Shown here one piece after another: positions 13,260-24,875 of a stretch of 64,000 nucleotides of DNA. The first letter of the stretch is position 1. Each line of letters starts with the position of its first letter. This DNA comes from Carnegiea gigantea (Eukaryota; Streptophyta; Magnoliopsida; Caryophyllales; Cactaceae), in assembly GCA_029747015.1 (NCBI GenBank), contig JAKOGI010000834.1:195825-259824 (forward strand), read 5' to 3'. The translations under genes were made by a program, and so were the position numbers. Under the pieces are notes generated by a model. That model was not told the DNA's origin. It did no database searches and saw nothing but the letters and a program-made list of their open reading frames with translations.

Positions 13260-13917
13260 GGAGGAGTGGTTGATGCTCCCCAAACCTTCCGACGCATCGT
13301 CTTAGGGAGGTAGCAGTTTAGGTGTACTCAACACTTAACCTGGTAAATTCGTTCCCTTTCTCTCTTTCTCCATTTTTTGTTTTGTATATACTTTTGTTTT
13401 TTCCTTCTTTTTCTCTTTCTTATTTGTCTTTTTCTTTGTATGTACTATTTTCAAATTGTTTTCTGTATATATGTGCCTTGTTGGTGTGGTAACTCCTTGA
13501 CTCCCAATGAGGACATTGCGAGATTAAGGTGTGGGGGAGGAGTAGTCTCTATGCCACCTTATTTTGGGGGAGTTCTGTACTATTTTGATCAGCTTTGACC
13601 CCCTGTACCTTAGCTATCGGCTTGTATATAATTATGTTGTGCATGATAGATCTTTGTCCTAAGTGAGTCGTCCTAAGCCCCAATTTTAACCCCAATAGTT
13701 CATTATACATGTGCAATCTAATTCTTATTTATACCATCATCATTATCTTAGAGTCTTAGTCTTCCATGATGAGCTCTCCCTCTTGTCTTTGAACACTACT
13801 ACTCTTGTTCTTGGTTGGTTTTCACTTTCAGTTCGCACAAAAACAAAAAAAAAAGAACAACCGAAAAAAGAGAGAAAAAGTGGAAACCACCTTTAGTTTG
13901 GAATGACAAGTGTCTCT

Positions 13918-14036
13918 TTGAGGCATACGCTATTGGGTGCTACCCTTTAAGGCAATACTGCCACTAGGAACACTTCATAGGCACCCTTTGAGGTATGCGC
14001 TAGTGGGTGCTACCCTTTAAGGCAATACTGCTACTG
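13918..14036 (+). repeat. Two-copy tandem repeat in the LARD interior
   Basis: A unit of about 70 bp containing GGGTGCTACCCTTTAAGGCA occurs twice, starting near 13920 and 13990, with a few substitutions. Its role is unknown. Confidence 0.7.
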
Positions 14037-14575
14037 AGGAAGCCTTCCTTCCATGCTAATAAGTCAATAATGTAGTTCATTTCGGTCGTGTGGGATTGAG
14101 TTTGGTTCTAATAAGTTTGAGTCCTAAGATGATGATACACCAGCACACTAAGTACAAGGATGGATTCACAGTTTTGATGTACAGTGGGGTGAACAATTGG
14201 TGCTTTGATGTTGTCATGGAGATAGAGACTCTTGATATGTACCTTCTGTTTATATGCAGGTTGATATCTTTGTTACCTGGGTGATTTGGTTAGTTAGAAT
14301 GTGTGTAAGCTTTTGCCTTGTATATATTTGTGTTTTTGTTTGTAAATCTATTTTGTTTTTCGGTTTGTGTTTCTCCCTTCCTTTTCCCTTTTATTTTTCT
14401 TTTTCAAAGATTTTGTGGGTATATCTTCTGCAAACTCTCACGAGACCTTACTCGTCCACTTGGGGGAAGCAAGGGGTTTAAAGGGCTTGTTGCATATGCT
14501 AAATGCAACCGTGATTCCTACGAAAGTGAGTTAGGTCTTTAAGTTAGTTTTTATTTTGGTTTTGAGTAAAAGATA

Positions 14576-14588
14576 GGTGTGGGGGTAT
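14576..14588 (+). other. Polypurine tract of the LARD-like element
   Basis: AGGTGTGGGGGTA directly precedes the TG of the right LTR, the usual place for plus-strand priming. Confidence 0.6.
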
Positions 14589-14589
14589 T

Positions 14590-15931
14590 TGATAGGCGAT
14601 AAATTGTTCTATTTTACGTTTCTCTTTTACCTACTTTAGCTCGTATAATAATTTAATCTTTAGAATTTTTATTTATTTTATTTATATTTTGTAGGAAATA
14701 ACTCAAAATCAAGCAAACGTCGCAAAAAAGAATGAAGACGGGACAAAGCGAAGAAAAACAGCAGAAACCGGCAAAAAGGGACGAACCGGGCCCCGAACCA
14801 TCGTGCCAGAATTTTGGCACGGTGAGGCCGTGCCATGTGGTACGGCTGTGCCACCCTGGCACGGTCGTGTCCCCGAGGCCTGTCGTCCGGTTTCGCGATT
14901 TTTTATTTAAACCCTCTTCGGGCGTTTTTGCAAGCGGTCGCGCGGGGGTTATGCTATATGTAGTTTTTAAGGTAGTTAGTTTAGGTTTTAGCCAATAAAA
15001 ACCCCATTAAAGGGATTAGATTAGGATTGTATTCGATTAATTTTAGATTCAAGCACTTGAATTTGAAGTTCCTTCGCATCAATCCATAAGTCTTCTCCTC
15101 TCTCTCTTTTTATTTCAATTGCGTTCTTATTTGTTCTTGTTTTGATTATGTTAGTTTAGATTGTATGTAGTTTATATGTTTAGTTTTCATTGTTAATCGT
15201 TGTTTTATTTGGTTGCAATATTGGATTAGTTGCTTTCGTTTTCCTCCATTCTCATGCTTGTTATGTTTTTCGTTAGTTTAGGTTTACGTTTGGGTTTTTG
15301 TGTTTTGTTGATGATTAGTTGATAGTTTGGGTTATCTTATTTTAGGCCTGATCATACCCAAATCTATACTTAGAACTTAGAGTTTTCCCTTATGCCGCCA
15401 AGTGTTCGATGAAATGCTTGAGAGAGCTTTCATCCATATTTTTGGGCGATTGACTTATGCTGAGATGTGAGGTCAATTTGCTGGGGTGGGAAAGGGAATA
15501 GCCGAGTTCGGGACATGAAAATAGTACTCGATCCGAGCTAGGTGCGAGGGTTGCTAATTTTGTGGTCTAATTGGGCTAACCCCATGAAAATAGGTAGTTA
15601 GACGAATTATACTAGTTCGACGCTTGAGAGAAAGCTTGGGTAGTCTTTGATGGTGCAACCGACCATCTCTTGTTCATAGTGTAGTTTGGGTAGGATAGGA
15701 CTCGTCTCAGTTAGTTGGTTCGTTATTTGGCAACATCGTAAACCCAAGTCCCTTTTTGTTTATTTGTTTCAGTAGTTTAGTCTTTCTTCCCTTCACTCTC
15801 TGTTTGGCCTAGATTGATAGGCTTGAGTTAGCTTTGGTAATTGAAAACCCAACTCCTTGTGAAATACGACCCATACTTGCCGATTGCTAGTTACAACTAC
15901 ACCGTGCACTTGCGATATTTTTAACTCAACA
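14590..15931 (+). repeat. Right (3') LTR of the LARD-like element
   Basis: 1,342 bp, from TGATAGGCG to CTCAACA. It keeps a GC-rich segment (about 14730-14890, with repeated GGCACGG/CCGTGCC motifs) that is missing from the left LTR. Base differences between the two LTRs are frequent, so the insertion is older than the Tat-type element at 35847. Confidence 0.88.
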
Positions 15932-16394
15932 GCAGGCTAGCTTTTCAAAGCCTTGATATCCTTTTACAAAGCCGTAACATTGTTCTATAATGGGAATGAT
16001 TCGATTTGCATCCAAACAAATCACGCATAAGTGCATAACAAAGATATCTTCTATAGATAATATCATGTGCAATAGTTCTACTAATTATCCCCTAAATCTT
16101 CGAGTATATTAATAAATATATGCCTTGTATAATATTTCCTTCATAGCAATTTATGCAATATCATAATATTAATAAACAAAATTTTCGTTAAAAATAATCA
16201 ATATCAATAAATATTACAAGGAATTTTCTATTAGATTTTATGTTTCTTACTTCAATATTCAATATTAATATGAGATAAAATCTCCAACTCATATATCTTT
16301 TCACATTGTAATTTAAATAGATTTGCTTCAAATAAATCGATGTCCAATCAAATCCATCAACCTAAATCATACCCTTAATCATATCTCCAACTAC
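15932..16394. other. AT-rich flank right of the LARD-like element
   Basis: Starts with the second GCAGG duplication. The string TTCTATAATGGGAATGATTC occurs both before (about 10596) and after (about 15974) the element. No gene is seen. Confidence 0.4.
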
Positions 16395-16811
16395 GGTCGT
16401 GTTCGGCAACAGTATTTTAGGTAGCGTTTAGTGTTTTGACCAGATCAATACACTAATTAGTTAATTTTTAGTATTCGGTAAACTAGTATTTTGACGAGCA
16501 TTTCAAGTAGCGTTTAGCATTTTAAGCAGTGTTTTTGAAAAATTAATACTATTAACGTTTGATATTTAAAAGTAGCATTTCATATTTTTTAGCCAAAAAT
16601 ATCCTTTAAAAATTTTATCTTTGTAATATCTATATTCTTTTATGTCAATTTACATTAATCAGCTAGCATAACAACTAAATTTATCGAACACATTTGTCTC
16701 AACTGCTCATCTAAACAGCTGTCCTCTAACAGCTAAATTAGAAACACATATCCGCTATCTAAACAGCTATCCGCTACCTGAATTGAACAATTATTTTTGC
16801 CGAACAGGACC
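16395..16811. mobile_element. MITE with GGTC(G/C)TGTTCGGCAA termini (copy 2)
   Basis: Starts GGTCGTGTTCGGCAACAGTA and ends TTTTTGCCGAACAGGACC, its inverse with few mismatches. CTAC flanks both ends, which may be all or part of the target duplication. It is the same family as 8630-9063 in the opposite orientation, and is non-coding. Confidence 0.68.
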
Positions 16812-19348
16812 TACATCTTACAAAATATTATATCCAAATCATCTTACAAACGTCTTTATATAATCTCAAGAGTATTATGACAAAAGATAAATCATGATCA
16901 TCATGCCTTCATGTATCACATTTTCTTTTTTTCCCGATAATTAGTAATGTTTGTAAAAACCGATAAAGCGATTAGCGCATAAAAGTACAACTCGTATTAC
17001 AATACTCCATAAAAATGCACCAAATCTAAACAAACTCCTAATTAAAATCAAGCTCCTAATAAGATGAGGGCCTCCTTCAATGAAAATAACTTTACAAAAC
17101 ACACAAAAAGCTAAATTAAAAATACATCTAACATAATATAATGATAAGGCACCTATTACTCAACTAGATAATCTAATACACCCCATCCAACTTGACCATA
17201 AGAAGGAAAGAAGCACAGAAAAACACACCACCACGAACCTTCACATTTTGTAATTAGTAATGCCTGGATCATATTTTCTTTGACGATAATTTCTCCACAA
17301 ATGCTATCCATAATTCTGTATAATTTCTAACATTGCATGATTGAATTAACAGATGTAACGTATTAGAAATACATTACTTCACAGTATATTTATTAAACTC
17401 ATAAGTCCAAATTTATTTTTCAAGATTGAAATATATATTTTAAAATATATATTTCAATATTGAAAAATCTTTCGGATGACCATGAATATTATGTATGAAA
17501 TAGGATAATTAACATCATGTTATTTCAACATTTCATATAATAGTACTTATATTTTTTGTTAGGATCGAAATTGATATGTGACTTATAGAGTTAACAATCT
17601 TTATTCTTTGACTTTTAAAATTAATACTTAGCCTCCTATTCTTGGATATTATATTTTTCATATAGCCTCCTTTTATCTGTGGAGAGTTGGCCTATGTGGT
17701 ACTTCCAAAAGGGAATGAAAGAGCCTTGGACGCATCAACTTAGATCTGTGGAGGCTGTGGAGCCTATGGATTTTGCTATATCTTATTTGCTTGTTAGTTT
17801 GTTAATTCCCTGATGAATTAACAAAACCCCACCCCATAAATTGAAATGAGTTATAGACTTATAGTGGTTGTAGCCATATTTGTTGTGCATTTTTAATAGT
17901 TAAACTAGCTTTTGGTAATTCGTGTGATGTATGAGTTTTTTTTAGTAATTTCTAATTTAGAGTTAATTATAACAATTAATAATGAAATTTTAATTGATTA
18001 TATTGAAAATGGATTATGATTAACTTAATGAAAGAATTTATAACAATTGTATTGTCATATTTTAAGTAATTTTTTAGATGCAAGTAATTTCTCCATCTTA
18101 TATTGAAAATATCTTAATATACGTAGTTTGCAGTTGTGAAAGAAGACTAAAAAGCATATGACTTGTTGATATTATTATTTTTGTATGACCTTTAATATTA
18201 ATTTTGATTAAAAATTTAAAAATTGAGTTTTTTTGGGTAAAATATAAGTCTAAAAAAATGATTTGTTATGGATTAGGGGTTACCAACTCTTAATAGTTTG
18301 CTAAATAGAATTAGATAGAGTTGAAATTTATCTTATTATATTTTTATAGACTTTTTTGGCGCAAATAACCTCTGCATTTTATTTTGAATAACATGGTTGT
18401 AAAAACATACTAAAAGGTGGAGTTAATTATTGATAGTATTATTATTGTATAACTTCACTATTAATTTTGGATAAAAAATAATTAAAAACTTGATGTGGTA
18501 TTAAATTAGCAGTTACTAACTATTAATAGTTTGCTAAATAGAATTAGACAAAGTTTAAAATTTTTCATCATAGCTACATATAATGCATAAGTTAGTCATG
18601 TAACACTTCAATTTTAAAACTTATGGATAATTTATTTTTTGTATATCAATAGTAATGGTACTCGTATTTCTTTTGGGGTATTTTAGAAAAATATAATATA
18701 ATGATGAAGATTTTTTTATTGAAATTTTAAGTACTGATTGGAATCTCTCCTAAAAACGTTGAAATTTGCTCTTTGTGCCATCTACTAGGCTTACTAATGT
18801 ATCTTTTTTCGAACTTCATTGAAGCTTGCTAATGATCAAAAAGAACATTTGTATTTTACTTCTTATCTTATACTATGTTACAATAGTCTTGACGGAAAGG
18901 GTAAAAAACCAATTCATTTAATTATGTATTAACTATGATAACCTAAATATAACGTAATTTTTCTTTTAAAATGTAGCATTTGTGACTGTAGTAAATTATT
19001 TAGGTTTCAAATTAGGTTAAGATCGAGAAACCAAATCTTCCAAATTTGTCACTTAGGTATGGATTTAAATTTGTCGCATTCTTAATCATGGATTTAAAAA
19101 AAATTAAGTTCCCATCTTATATATATCTATGTTTTAAAAAGATATAATGTAATGTATAACGTTTAAAAGGCCACCACGCATCTCGTACTTTATAAATTAG
19201 ATGTACTTGCTAATAGCATGAGTTGTTTCAATAATATAAGATATATATCATACAAACCAAAATATATACATATACATAATTCTATTAATTCTTAGCTTAA
19301 TATAATTAACGCATAGCACTATCAATGAGCTTCATAGTGCAGGCAGAC
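16812..19348. other. AT-rich intergenic DNA downstream of patatin gene 2
   Basis: No gene recognised. It contains the palindrome at 17415-17468, a twice-occurring string with AGTTTGCTAAATAGAATTAGA (near 18295 and 18530), and the 3' flank of the second patatin gene. Confidence 0.4.
17415..17468. repeat. 54-bp near-perfect AT palindrome
   Basis: The arms are 27 bp and meet between 17441 and 17442 with no spacer. Only one pair is mismatched (17424 with 17459). It can extrude as a cruciform or, if transcribed, fold into a hairpin. No inverted-repeat element boundary was found around it. Confidence 0.85.
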
Positions 19349-19880
19349 TCAGTCTTTTTGTCTTTGACCATGGAGTTCGCGATACCTCTTTTCCTCTGAA
19401 AGTTTTTGTGCAAACCTGTAATCACCACGATCGAATATTTATAAACAGTATTATTCTATTTTGTTCCAGATGATAATTTTTCTCCTAAAATAACTATATA
19501 TGTTAGTACGTACACAAAATTATAACAATAGCAATTATCAATGTGGATCATATGTAGATCCAGATATAAACGGTCTTATTAGTATAATATTATACTATAA
19601 GTGCATAAGATTAGTGGCAGGGATGAATAGTATCAAAGCTTTTGTGTAACAATTAGAATGTAAGAAATGATTAATTGAGCTGTTAAGTTAAATTAATACT
19701 TGATCAAGGCCTCTTCATTGGTGCCAGCATCGGGAATAGGTTGATAATTGCCAGTATCAGCATCAACCCTAGAAACAGGTTTCTTCAACAGTGCCTCTCC
19801 AATTTTAACAAGATCTTCCAAATTATCATGTGTTGCCCCGTCCACTGAGGCCACTGTTCCTGTTAGGCTATCATCCTGCG

Positions 19881-19939
<59 letters not shown>

Positions 19940-22816
19940 AAATAATTTGCAATTATAAAGCAATCTTAATTAGTCGGCAAGTAATTAATATTTGATTGAG
20001 ACAATATACCTAACAAGTTGAAAAAATGCACGTGGAACTCTGAGTTTAATATGCTTGCCCAAATAGGCGATTAATTAAGCGGTTCCGTGGGAATCAAGAA
20101 CCAGAATCTTGGCAAATTTAACAAGCTAACACAAACTGACGTCGACATATTATGCTCTAATTAAGGTATCTTGGTCCTTGGTTATGCGTGGTTTTATCAA
20201 TCATATACATATAGTAGCAAAATGATTGTCCTACTGCATAGTATATAATAAGCAGTATATTGTTGATCAGACTGTTTCATGCAAAATAAGAATAATGTGA
20301 AGGACAATATATAAAAAAAATATTGGATTTGGTCTAGCAAAAAAGGCACTAATTCATATTAGAAAAGGGTTCTACCGAAGTTAACCATAATATTCAACAA
20401 TTTTCAAAAATTCCACATAAACAAGGCATAAATGGTCAAATTTAGGTTGTCTTCATTATATTTATACTAGACCTTGTATTCAGAACCTTTGTTATCTAGT
20501 ACCATCAAGAAGAATAAAAAAAAGGAGATGAAGAACAATTTTTTGAGACATTTTGTTATGTTCGATATTGATCGAATCTAAAATAATTGCCATAGAGTGA
20601 CTTCTTCAGTTATAAAAAAAAGTGCACATCCGATTAATTAAGCGAAAACTTACTTGAATACGAAGGTAATTATTTTGGGAATGATAAGCTTCAAAAGCCA
20701 CACAATTATGAAAATCAATCATGTCAACCATGGCTTGACCATAAGCATCAACCAAAGGAGTAGAGCCATTGTCATATAACCATGAAACCACACCCCATTT
20801 GGATGCAATCTTGGCGTCGTACTTGTGCTCTTTCATGGAGGATCCAGTCCCCAACGATATCACCAATAGACGTTCATAATCCGTAGGGCTAATTGGGAAG
20901 AAATCAGGGTTCTTCTTCAGTATTTGCTTTGTTACTTCACTTATTGCAACCAATGTCTGTAATTAATCAATTAATTAAAAATGATCATTGGCTTAATATT
21001 AGGATTATTATTGAATAATTTAAATAATCTGAACTCTGAGAATACTAGTTGCTAATATATAGTCTGAATCTACGAAAAATCATAGAGTGCTCGAACTTTT
21101 TGGGCCTATTCATTCCTTGATGATCTATATTCAAAAATTGATTTTTTTTTTTTTTAGTATAGATTATTGGGAATAAATAAACCCAAAGTTTGGACCAGGC
21201 CACTGCAAGATTTTTGCTTTAAGGTTTGGGTTATTAGCGACGAGTTCCTTAAAATTCGAAATTATTTAAATCCAATAATCCTTAATATTACGGTCTTGGC
21301 CAAAAGAAAGGGAAAGATCAATGTCAGTAATCGAATTAGCAATAATTTAACAGGTGAGAGAAAATCCTATTAGCCAGGTTAATGATATGATCTTACTGGG
21401 TTGCTGGCAGCGATCCCCCCGTCAATGAGGTTGAATTCTCCATTTTTGTTGCCTTGCTCATCTCTGCACTCAAAGTAATGGGCAGGGAAGTAAGTTGGTG
21501 CTGCTGATGTGCCAATGCATATGTCCGATAATAAGGCATCCATGTTTGGAGAATTTGGGACCTGTAAATTAAATAGTAATTTTTGGAAAATTAGATATTG
21601 TCTTATTAAAGTGGACATTTTTTTTTTGAGGGGGATGAGTTTTAGTAATCATGAAATTCGATATCCAATTAATTGGCCAGGTTTTTACGGATATGTAGTT
21701 CGATTAATCTTTGTCGTCTTGAGTCCGATCTGAATTGGCTCCTCACTCTGGCGCTTTTTCCGACAATAGTAATGTATTGTCTTTGAAAACAGGTTATAAA
21801 ACTAGCGCATAAAATTACAACTCACTCTGATAATTTGAGTTCATTAATATGCCTTCCGTATTTAAACAATTGCTCCATACTGAAAGAAAGCTAAGAGATC
21901 AACAAAAAATTAACAAACCTATTGGATCAAAGCCAAGATAAGGGTAGTGGTGGCATACTAGCACGTAGTACAAACCTTGAAAGAGGAAAAGAGAACAGGT
22001 TGGAGGTTCTTGATATCAAAAGTGGGAATAACCACATTAGTCAAAGCTTGATGCAACCTCGTTTCCCCTAGCAACTGTCTCACCAACTTGCGAAGATATT
22101 TCCCGTTATATTTTGGCCCTCTCAACACTTTCACCAGACTTCTTATTGAACCACATAGTCCCCTGCATCAAAATATATAGAACACCCCACATTACCTATG
22201 ATCCATTTGTGTACATATGGATATCGAATGTACAAGTGCCAGTAAGAGTAAGGATGTCTACGTTTGCATCTCCCCAGATCCTGCAAAAACGGAACTCACA
22301 CTGCAAGGAACATGAATTTCTACATACCTTGGCTGGGGGAAAATCTTAGGGCCATTTTCAAGATAGAAAGGGACGATCTCCTTGGCAGCAAAGCCAGGGC
22401 GGTTGTTGTCATTAGGGGCAGTTAGCATGGCTGTTATAAGCCCGCCGGTGCTCGTTCCTGCAATCACATCAAAATAATCCGCCAATCGTGCATCCTCACC
22501 ATCCAACTGCTGCATAATAATGTCAATCATAAGTAGTACAATGCAAATAACCTCCACAACTGAAGGATGAAAAATACATAAATACATAACACTATATCTA
22601 GCATGTTACAAATCTATGGGTTTAATTAGTCGTATGATCATATAGCTGAGTAATCATGAAGTAGTTAAGAACCTGGAGTTGAGATTCGAGGAAGTTAAGG
22701 ATGACCCCAGGGATGATCCCTCGAATGCCGCCTCCATCGATACTCAAGATTGTTATGAGTTTGCCATGGTTTGGTGGCCTGGTTCGTCTTAGGCAGCTGC
22801 TACTACTGTTCTGCAT
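19349..22816 (-). CDS. Patatin-like phospholipase, gene 2 (seven exons)
   Basis: Predicted patatin-type lipid acyl hydrolase, probably cytosolic (no signal peptide), and a paralogue of the gene at 2635-6058. Exons, 5' to 3': 22816-22673, 22509-22328, 22162-21976, 21561-21397, 20956-20654, 19875-19700, 19415-19349. They join to 407 residues. Exons 2, 3 and 6 have exactly the lengths of gene 1 (182, 187 and 176 bp), and all exon phases agree. DGGGIRG is at residues 27-33, GTSTG at 66-70 (Ser68) and the dyad Asp in DGG at 218. The C-terminus [21 protein letters not shown] comes from a short seventh exon that is easy to miss; without it exon 6 reads straight into a stop. Intron 5 contains a long AT microsatellite. 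All catalytic residues are present and no disruption is seen, so the gene is probably active. Confidence 0.9.
19886..19932. repeat. (AT)n microsatellite in intron 5 of patatin gene 2
   Basis: An almost pure AT dinucleotide run ten bases inside the intron from the exon 6 acceptor. Its length is likely to vary between individuals. Confidence 0.9.
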
Positions 22817-22927
22817 TAATGTTGTGGGTTATCAACAGAAGACTTTCATTTGGAAATATATAGCGTTTTTGCGGAACGTAATTAGGTTTTTCTAGCTGAG
22901 TGGAGAATCAAGAAATATAATCTGGAA

Positions 22928-22939
22928 ATTATATATGTG
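22928..22939 (-). promoter_or_regulatory. Candidate TATA box of patatin gene 2
   Basis: CACATATATAAT on the minus strand lies about 112 bases upstream of the ATG at 22816. Position and sequence fit a plant TATA box; this is inference. Confidence 0.4.
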
Positions 22940-23586
22940 GCACATGTAATTGATAAGGCAGATAATCAAATTGGTTTCCTTGCAAGGCTCACAAATATAT
23001 ATTAGCTTGTGTATAAGGGTTAATGTGAAGAGGAAGTTTTACTAATTTTCTATCTGAAATATGTGCTTTTCCATCGAATATGAAGAATATTAACTCTACT
23101 ATGTCAGTAAAACCTAAGTCACAAGTTAGACATTAACCGAGTTGCCAAGTGATTATTAACTAAGAGAACCACTCTCTTTTAGGAGTATTTATGTGCTACA
23201 TCATCTCTTACCACTCTTGTACACTGTGCATTTCTTGAAGTACAGCCCTTGCACCCACGACATCGAACCATGCTGAGCAAATGTGTTCTTACTCAATCAA
23301 CACTAACAAGCTCATTTATCGGGTCCTAGCTTGATTCTATATCTGCACCCAGCCTGAACTCAACATCAACTCTAATACCACTTATTGGATAGATCTAAGG
23401 CTGGAGCCTAATTGAAATGAGGCCCATGACAACTAGATCATGCAAGGTCGTCTTTGAAAACATCTTCGCAAAATAATGCTAAACTGTCATCACACCTTCT
23501 TGCAACCAAATGCATGATGAGCACTATGCACTAACGCTTGCTAGTAGATCCAAAGAGGGGGTCCAAATAAAATGAAGCCTATCATA
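22940..23586. other. Intergenic DNA between patatin gene 2 and a LINE fragment
   Basis: No coding region. The stretch near 23330-23580 may be decayed repeat sequence but I cannot assign it. Confidence 0.35.
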
Positions 23587-24875
23587 ATAACAACAACAAC
23601 GACAACACCACCACCACCTCTCAGTATGGGTCCCGCTTTCGCGGGGTCTGGGAAGATCCAACTGTAGGGGACCTTACCCCTACTGGCATTACTACCCGTA
23701 GAGAGGCTAATTCCAAAAGACCCACAAAAAAAGAATTTTGTGAAAAAAGCTTTTGCGAAAACATTGAAGGGTCACATATCCAAGAATGACCACAATATAA
23801 AAAAGGCAAGTGGCTGGAGCTATGTAGCGTAATAACAATCTATCAGAGGAAGGTGACATACCTTAGCAGCCCGCAGGTAAGCACACGATGACTCCTCCTA
23901 GAAGGAAGTACTACCTGCAAATAAACAAGCTATGTGAAAAGAACCACTACCAGCACTAAGCTCCTACACCCAACGATAGCTACGGGGTGGGCTCTCTACG
24001 ATCTAACATCCTAATCCTATCCCGCCAAAACTTCCTATCCTGAGTCAGGTCCTTCGTTAAACCGACAACTTTCAAGTCCTCTCTAATCACTTCTTCCAAA
24101 CTCTTCCTAGGTTGTCCCCTCCCTCTTTTACCTTCGGGGATGCTGATCATCTCACATCTCCTCACTGGAGCCTCCACACTCCTCCTTTTCACATGGCCAA
24201 ACCATCGAAGTCTCGCTTCTCTTATCTTATCTTCGATGGGAGCTACTTTAACTAAGTCCCAAATAACTCCATTCCTAATTCTGTCTATTCTCAAATATCC
24301 ACACATCCACCGAATCATCCTCATCTCTGCTACCATCAACCTTTGAACCTGCATTTTTCTTAAAGGCCAACATTCCGATCCATAAAAAACGGTCGGCCTA
24401 ACTACCATGCGATAGATTTTGCCTTTCAAACCTAGGGGCACCCTCTTATCACACAACACACTTGGGGCATACTTCCATTTTTGCCAGCCCACTTTTATAC
24501 GCTGGCTAATGTCTCCGTCAATATTCCCATTCTGCTAAATGATCGAGCCTAGATATTTAAACTTATTAACCTTAGTAATCGACCTCCCATCCAGGGTGAC
24601 TTCTCCCCCCTCATCTACCCTTCTACTGAAATAGCAATGAAGGTATTCTGTTTTCGATCTACTTACTCTAACACCTCTAGATCCTAGAGTATGCCTCCAT
24701 TACTCCAACTTGTCATTAACGCCCTGCCTGGTCTCGTCTATAAGAACAATGTCATCTGCTAATAACATACATCATAGTAGCTCATCTTGAATCCCTCTAA
24801 TAAGTACATCTATAACTATAGTGAAAAAAAAGGCTCAAAACTGAACCCTGATGCAGGCTCATACCAACGAAGAAG
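23587..24875 (-). mobile_element. 5'-truncated RTE-type LINE, 3' portion
   Basis: The minus strand carries the C-terminal end of a LINE reverse transcriptase. An open segment at 24492-23980 contains PTVFYGSECWPL, then RLRWFGHVKRR and GKRGRGQPRKSLEEVIREDL, all hallmarks of plant RTE elements. Upstream (to about 24875) the frame is broken by stops, but LHQGS-type reverse transcriptase residues can still be read near 24850. Downstream it ends in a conserved 3' tail with GGGTCTGGGAAG on the plus strand and a (GTT)n terminus on the minus strand. There is no endonuclease domain, so the copy is dead on arrival. Confidence 0.82.

Larger units (their letters stand above)
10623..15931 (+). mobile_element. 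Non-autonomous LTR retrotransposon (LARD-like, gag only)
   Basis: A complete 5.3 kb element bounded by TG...CA long terminal repeats and flanked by a perfect 5-bp duplication GCAGG (10618-10622 and 15932-15936). It has a tRNA-Asp-type primer site just inside the left LTR and a G-rich polypurine tract just before the right LTR. The 2.7 kb interior holds only a broken gag-like region; no protease, reverse transcriptase or integrase is visible. It would depend on a related Ty3/gypsy element for movement. It lies between the two patatin paralogues. Confidence 0.88.
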
